This document shows positions 61,716 through 64,000 of a stretch of 64,000 bases of DNA, piece after piece. The notes under the pieces are model-generated. The model searched no databases. It was not told where the DNA came from and saw only the letters and a list, made by a program, of their open reading frames with translations. The DNA comes from Bacillota bacterium. GTDB lineage: Bacteria; Bacillota; Clostridia; Christensenellales; Aristaeellaceae. Positions within the stretch are counted from its first letter, which is position 1. Each line of letters begins with the position of its first letter. A program made the position numbers and the translations under genes. The DNA lies in the NCBI GenBank assembly GCA_023413135.1, contig JAEZQK010000031.1:23089-87088 (forward strand), read 5' to 3'.

Positions 61716-62891
61716 ATGAAGTTATCGCTTGCTTCTTTGCTTTGCCTGTGCCTGGCGGTTGTTTTGATCCCCGGTTGTGCCGCCGGCGGAGAGTTATCCG
61801 GCAATTTTGGCGAAATCGACGCCCAGGTCGATTCCTATTTCAAAAAAAGCAGCACGGTAGGCGGTTCCCTTGTGATCGCCATAGGCGGCGAAATCGTATA
61901 CCAGCGCGATTACGGTTATAGCAATAAAAGTCGTAAAGAGCCAGTCACGGAGGATACATATTTCCGCATCGCCTCCATCACCAAAATGGTCAGTGCCATC
62001 GGCATCATGCAGCTTACGGAGCAGGGTTTACTTCACCTGGATGAGGATATCAGCGAATATTTCGGCTATCAGATCGTAAACCCAAACCACCCCAAAATAC
62101 CCATCACGCTTAGGCAATGCATGTCGCATACCACGTCCCTGAGCCAGAACGGCGGCTATTCCTATCAAAGCAGAACGATCCATGACATGCTGGCCAAAGA
62201 GGTCAGAAGGCCTTCGAATTTTACCAAGGAAAAGCCCGGCGACCATTATTCCTATTCCAATTTTGGCGCGGGATTGATGGGCTCCATCATGGAGGCGGCA
62301 ACGGGCATTAGCATCAATCAATACATGACGGAACACGTATTCAAGCCGCTTGGAATCGACGCGGCTTACAGCGCCGGTTTTTTAAGTGAGCCGGAGCATA
62401 TCTCCAGCCAATATCAAAACGGCAAAATGTATAAAAGCGCCTCCAAGTACCTTGCGGAGGAATATGAGGACTTTGCCGATCCGGAGCGCCACTACCGCAT
62501 CACGGTGGGGGAGATTTTCATCCGCTCCAGGGACCTGGCCAAAATAGCCTCCCTGCTGTGCGGCGACGGAAGCATAGACGGTGTCAGGCTTTTGACAGAG
62601 GATAGCGTCGAAATGATGCGTATGGACCAGCGGGAGTTGAACGCCAGCGTCACGGGCGAGAGCCCTTACGGCCTGTGCGTGAATTTGATGGGGAATGTGG
62701 TCAAGGACCGCATGATCTATGGGCATCAGGGTATGTCCAACGGCTCCATGTGCAATGTCTTTTACGACCCGGAAACGCAATTTTCACTCGTCATGCTCAC
62801 CAATGGCTGCAGCCAGGTCAGGCAGGACCGGATCGGTGTTCTTCCCAGAAGGCTGTTCACATATACATATCCGCTGTTCACTAAAGAATGA
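61716..62891 (+). CDS. Class C beta-lactamase-like serine hydrolase lipoprotein
   Basis: A 391-residue predicted lipoprotein (lipobox LIPGC near residue 21) of the beta-lactamase/DD-peptidase-like superfamily. The catalytic motifs are SITK (Ser-x-x-Lys), YSN in SYSNFG and HQG in YGHQGMS. It resembles the penicillin-binding-protein-related serine hydrolases (esterase, D-aminopeptidase-like) more than true AmpC enzymes, so antibiotic resistance should not be assumed. The ATG at 61,716 starts the signal peptide; an ATG seven codons earlier is possible. The stop overlaps the frame of the next gene but not its chosen start. Confidence 0.9.
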   Translation: MKLSLASLLCLCLAVVLIPGCAAGGELSGNFGEIDAQVDSYFKKSSTVGGSLVIAIGGEIVYQRDYGYSNKSRKEPVTEDTYFRIASITKMVSAIGIMQLTEQGLLHLDEDISEYFGYQIVNPNHPKIPITLRQCMSHTTSLSQNGGYSYQSRTIHDMLAKEVRRPSNFTKEKPGDHYSYSNFGAGLMGSIMEAATGISINQYMTEHVFKPLGIDAAYSAGFLSEPEHISSQYQNGKMYKSASKYLAEEYEDFADPERHYRITVGEIFIRSRDLAKIASLLCGDGSIDGVRLLTEDSVEMMRMDQRELNASVTGESPYGLCVNLMGNVVKDRMIYGHQGMSNGSMCNVFYDPETQFSLVMLTNGCSQVRQDRIGVLPRRLFTYTYPLFTKE

Positions 62892-62929
62892 TCTGCTTTG
62901 CAGCTCATGAAAGGATGGTTCCCTTGCTT

Positions 62930-63751
62930 ATGAAAAAATGCCTTCTTCTGGTTATCGCACTGGTTATGATGCTCACGGCCCTTCCCGCCGCAGCCCAGGT
63001 GGAACGCCGCCCGGAACTGGATGCCGCCTTCTCCATGCTGGAGGAGGGCAATATCATCCTCACACGCTATAATGAGATCACAGGGGCGGATATTCAAGCC
63101 CGCTATAAATACGGTATGCCCTATATTTTCGGCGGGAAAAACGAAGACTACCTCATGAAAGTCAAAAAGTGCCTGGAGACCACCAAGTTCTTCAGGAAGG
63201 GCAAAACGTACGTATACGGTTTTGACTGCTCCGGCTTTACCAATTGGATCAACAAGCAGGTCGGCAAGCCCGAGCACGACACTTTACAAAATATGATCCT
63301 GCAAAAGGGCAAGTATGGTGAAAAGAACCATCTTCCAGTCAAGGAACTGCCCTATGACGAGCTGCCCAAGCATTTGCAGGTGGGCGACTTCCTGGTCGGC
63401 AAGCACAGCGCCCGCCATATCATGATGTTCATCGGTACATTGGCCGATTATGGGTATACGGCGGAAAACGCGCCGGAGCTGGCCGATTACCTGGACTACC
63501 CCATCGTCGTCCACAGCGGCAAGAACCCCTTCTATGGCGAGCGCTATGAAAAATACATTCAGGAAAACGGCTTAAAAGCAAATACCACCAATGGCGGCGT
63601 ATGCATTTCCATCGTAGGCGTGCCTACGGATAAAGCGCCCCACTCTGTGGAAAGCGATAATGAAACCTTCTATTACTTTGACCTGGATGGATACATGCTC
63701 ACCATTTACGATGTTTTCACCTGCACATCTCACGTATGGTTCAGGATGTAA
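62930..63751 (+). CDS. Secreted NlpC/P60-like cysteine hydrolase
   Basis: A 273-residue exported protein with a signal peptide ending PAAAQ. The NlpC/P60 catalytic Cys lies in YGFDCSGFTNWI and the His in SARHIMMFIG. An insert of about 60 residues lies between them, and a C-terminal extension of about 90 residues has a GVCISIVG strand. Such enzymes cut peptidoglycan stem peptides. The ATG at 62,930 was chosen because it begins the signal peptide, with AAAGGATGG about 11 nt upstream; an ATG at 62,915 is in frame but touches that site. It follows the serine hydrolase by 38 nt, so the two wall-active enzymes may share a transcript. Confidence 0.86.
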   Translation: MKKCLLLVIALVMMLTALPAAAQVERRPELDAAFSMLEEGNIILTRYNEITGADIQARYKYGMPYIFGGKNEDYLMKVKKCLETTKFFRKGKTYVYGFDCSGFTNWINKQVGKPEHDTLQNMILQKGKYGEKNHLPVKELPYDELPKHLQVGDFLVGKHSARHIMMFIGTLADYGYTAENAPELADYLDYPIVVHSGKNPFYGERYEKYIQENGLKANTTNGGVCISIVGVPTDKAPHSVESDNETFYYFDLDGYMLTIYDVFTCTSHVWFRM

Positions 63752-63800
63752 GCTTTCGAAAAAATGGCCTTGCCATTACTTGCTGATAGCGTGCCCTATT

Positions 63801-63849
63801 ATGCCCTGTACTTTTCAATTGTTACAACGAAAAGATGCAGGGCATTTTT
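63801..63849 (+). terminator. Terminator after the NlpC/P60-like gene
   Basis: ATGCCCTG (63801) pairs with CAGGGCAT (63838-63845), with an inner CTTTTC/GAAAAG pairing, and is followed by TTTTC. Confidence 0.8.
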
Positions 63850-63911
63850 CTATTTATAAGAAATGGGGATTCCAAAGGGGCTGTCGCACCAGGAGTGCGC
63901 GAAGAAGAGAA

Positions 63912-63953
63912 ACAAAAGGCGGCGACTGGCGGTAGCCAGAAGCCGTCTTTTGT
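63912..63953. terminator. Long hairpin near the right edge
   Basis: ACAAAAGGCGGC (63912-63923) pairs with GCCGTCTTTTGT (63942-63953) with one G-T mismatch, and CTGGC/GCCAG forms the inner stem. The flanking A- and T-rich arms fit a bidirectional terminator for a gene beyond the window. No gene is visible in the last 250 bases. Confidence 0.5.
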
Positions 63954-64000
63954 TGTAAAATTATGTTTGTGCGAACAATAAATTTACAGCCAGATTATAC

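Noticed and set aside
63880..63910. GGGGCTGTCGCACC motif near the right edge as a transposon end
   Set aside because: It recalls some insertion-sequence termini, but no transposase or matching second end is visible in the window.

Overview
The window looks like a chromosomal segment of a moderately GC-rich, Gram-positive Firmicute of the class Clostridia, probably an uncultured gut or rumen lineage. This placement is an inference. It rests on strong AGGAGG-type ribosome binding sites, consensus sigma-A promoters, lipoproteins with Gram-positive lipoboxes, a GerMN-domain (sporulation/germination) lipoprotein, chromosomal-type ParA/ParB, a YugP-type metallopeptidase, an [FeFe]-hydrogenase and several carbohydrate ABC importers without their ATPases. 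I saw no rRNA, tRNA or CRISPR array and no intact insertion sequence.

Region 1 (1-21,020) is a glycan-utilisation locus. A partial LacI regulator lies at the left edge. Next to it a long minus-strand gene series runs from 19,838 down to a terminator at 828-852. In transcription order it encodes a 976-aa solute-binding protein with N-terminal carbohydrate-binding-like modules, a MalF-type permease, an NHL/TPR/Yip1 membrane protein, a DUF5696 lipoprotein, a second MalF/MalG pair, a second binding protein, a MITE-like repeat, a BNR-propeller hydrolase, a second MalG permease, and GH43, GH2 and GH32 enzymes. A divergent AraC regulator (20,235) probably controls it. The apparent logic is extracellular cleavage and capture, import of oligosaccharides through two transporters that share an ATPase encoded elsewhere, and cytoplasmic cleavage by GH2 and GH32.

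Region 2 (21,045-34,618) holds housekeeping and accessory genes: an ABC-F ATPase, an ABC exporter whose permease is fused to an M1-like peptidase, an SDR oxidoreductase, a GerMN lipoprotein, a 45-aa membrane peptide, a transglutaminase-like protein, a YugP-like protease, a lipoprotein with six peptidoglycan-binding modules, and an EamA transporter.

Region 3 (34,726-47,160) contains a TetR-controlled FAD oxidoreductase operon with two visible operators, an [FeFe]-hydrogenase-like protein preceded by a 137-bp inverted-repeat element, an EFR1-type flavodoxin/ferredoxin, and a PMT-type glycosyltransferase plus ECF sigma / membrane partner module flanked by two paralogous AraC/effector-binding regulators.

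Region 4 (47,361-57,740) starts with a 250-bp nested inverted-repeat element. It continues with a GGDEF-EAL protein, two unrecognised secreted proteins, and a second sugar importer (LplB/LplC-type permeases plus binding protein) under a perfect consensus promoter, followed by a sugar-phosphate-isomerase-like enzyme.

Region 5 (57,742-64,000) contains a broken Gfo/Idh/MocA gene abutting an AT-rich, probably horizontally acquired cysteinyl-tRNA synthetase, then parB-parA on the minus strand, a class C beta-lactamase-like lipoprotein and an NlpC/P60-like secreted protein.
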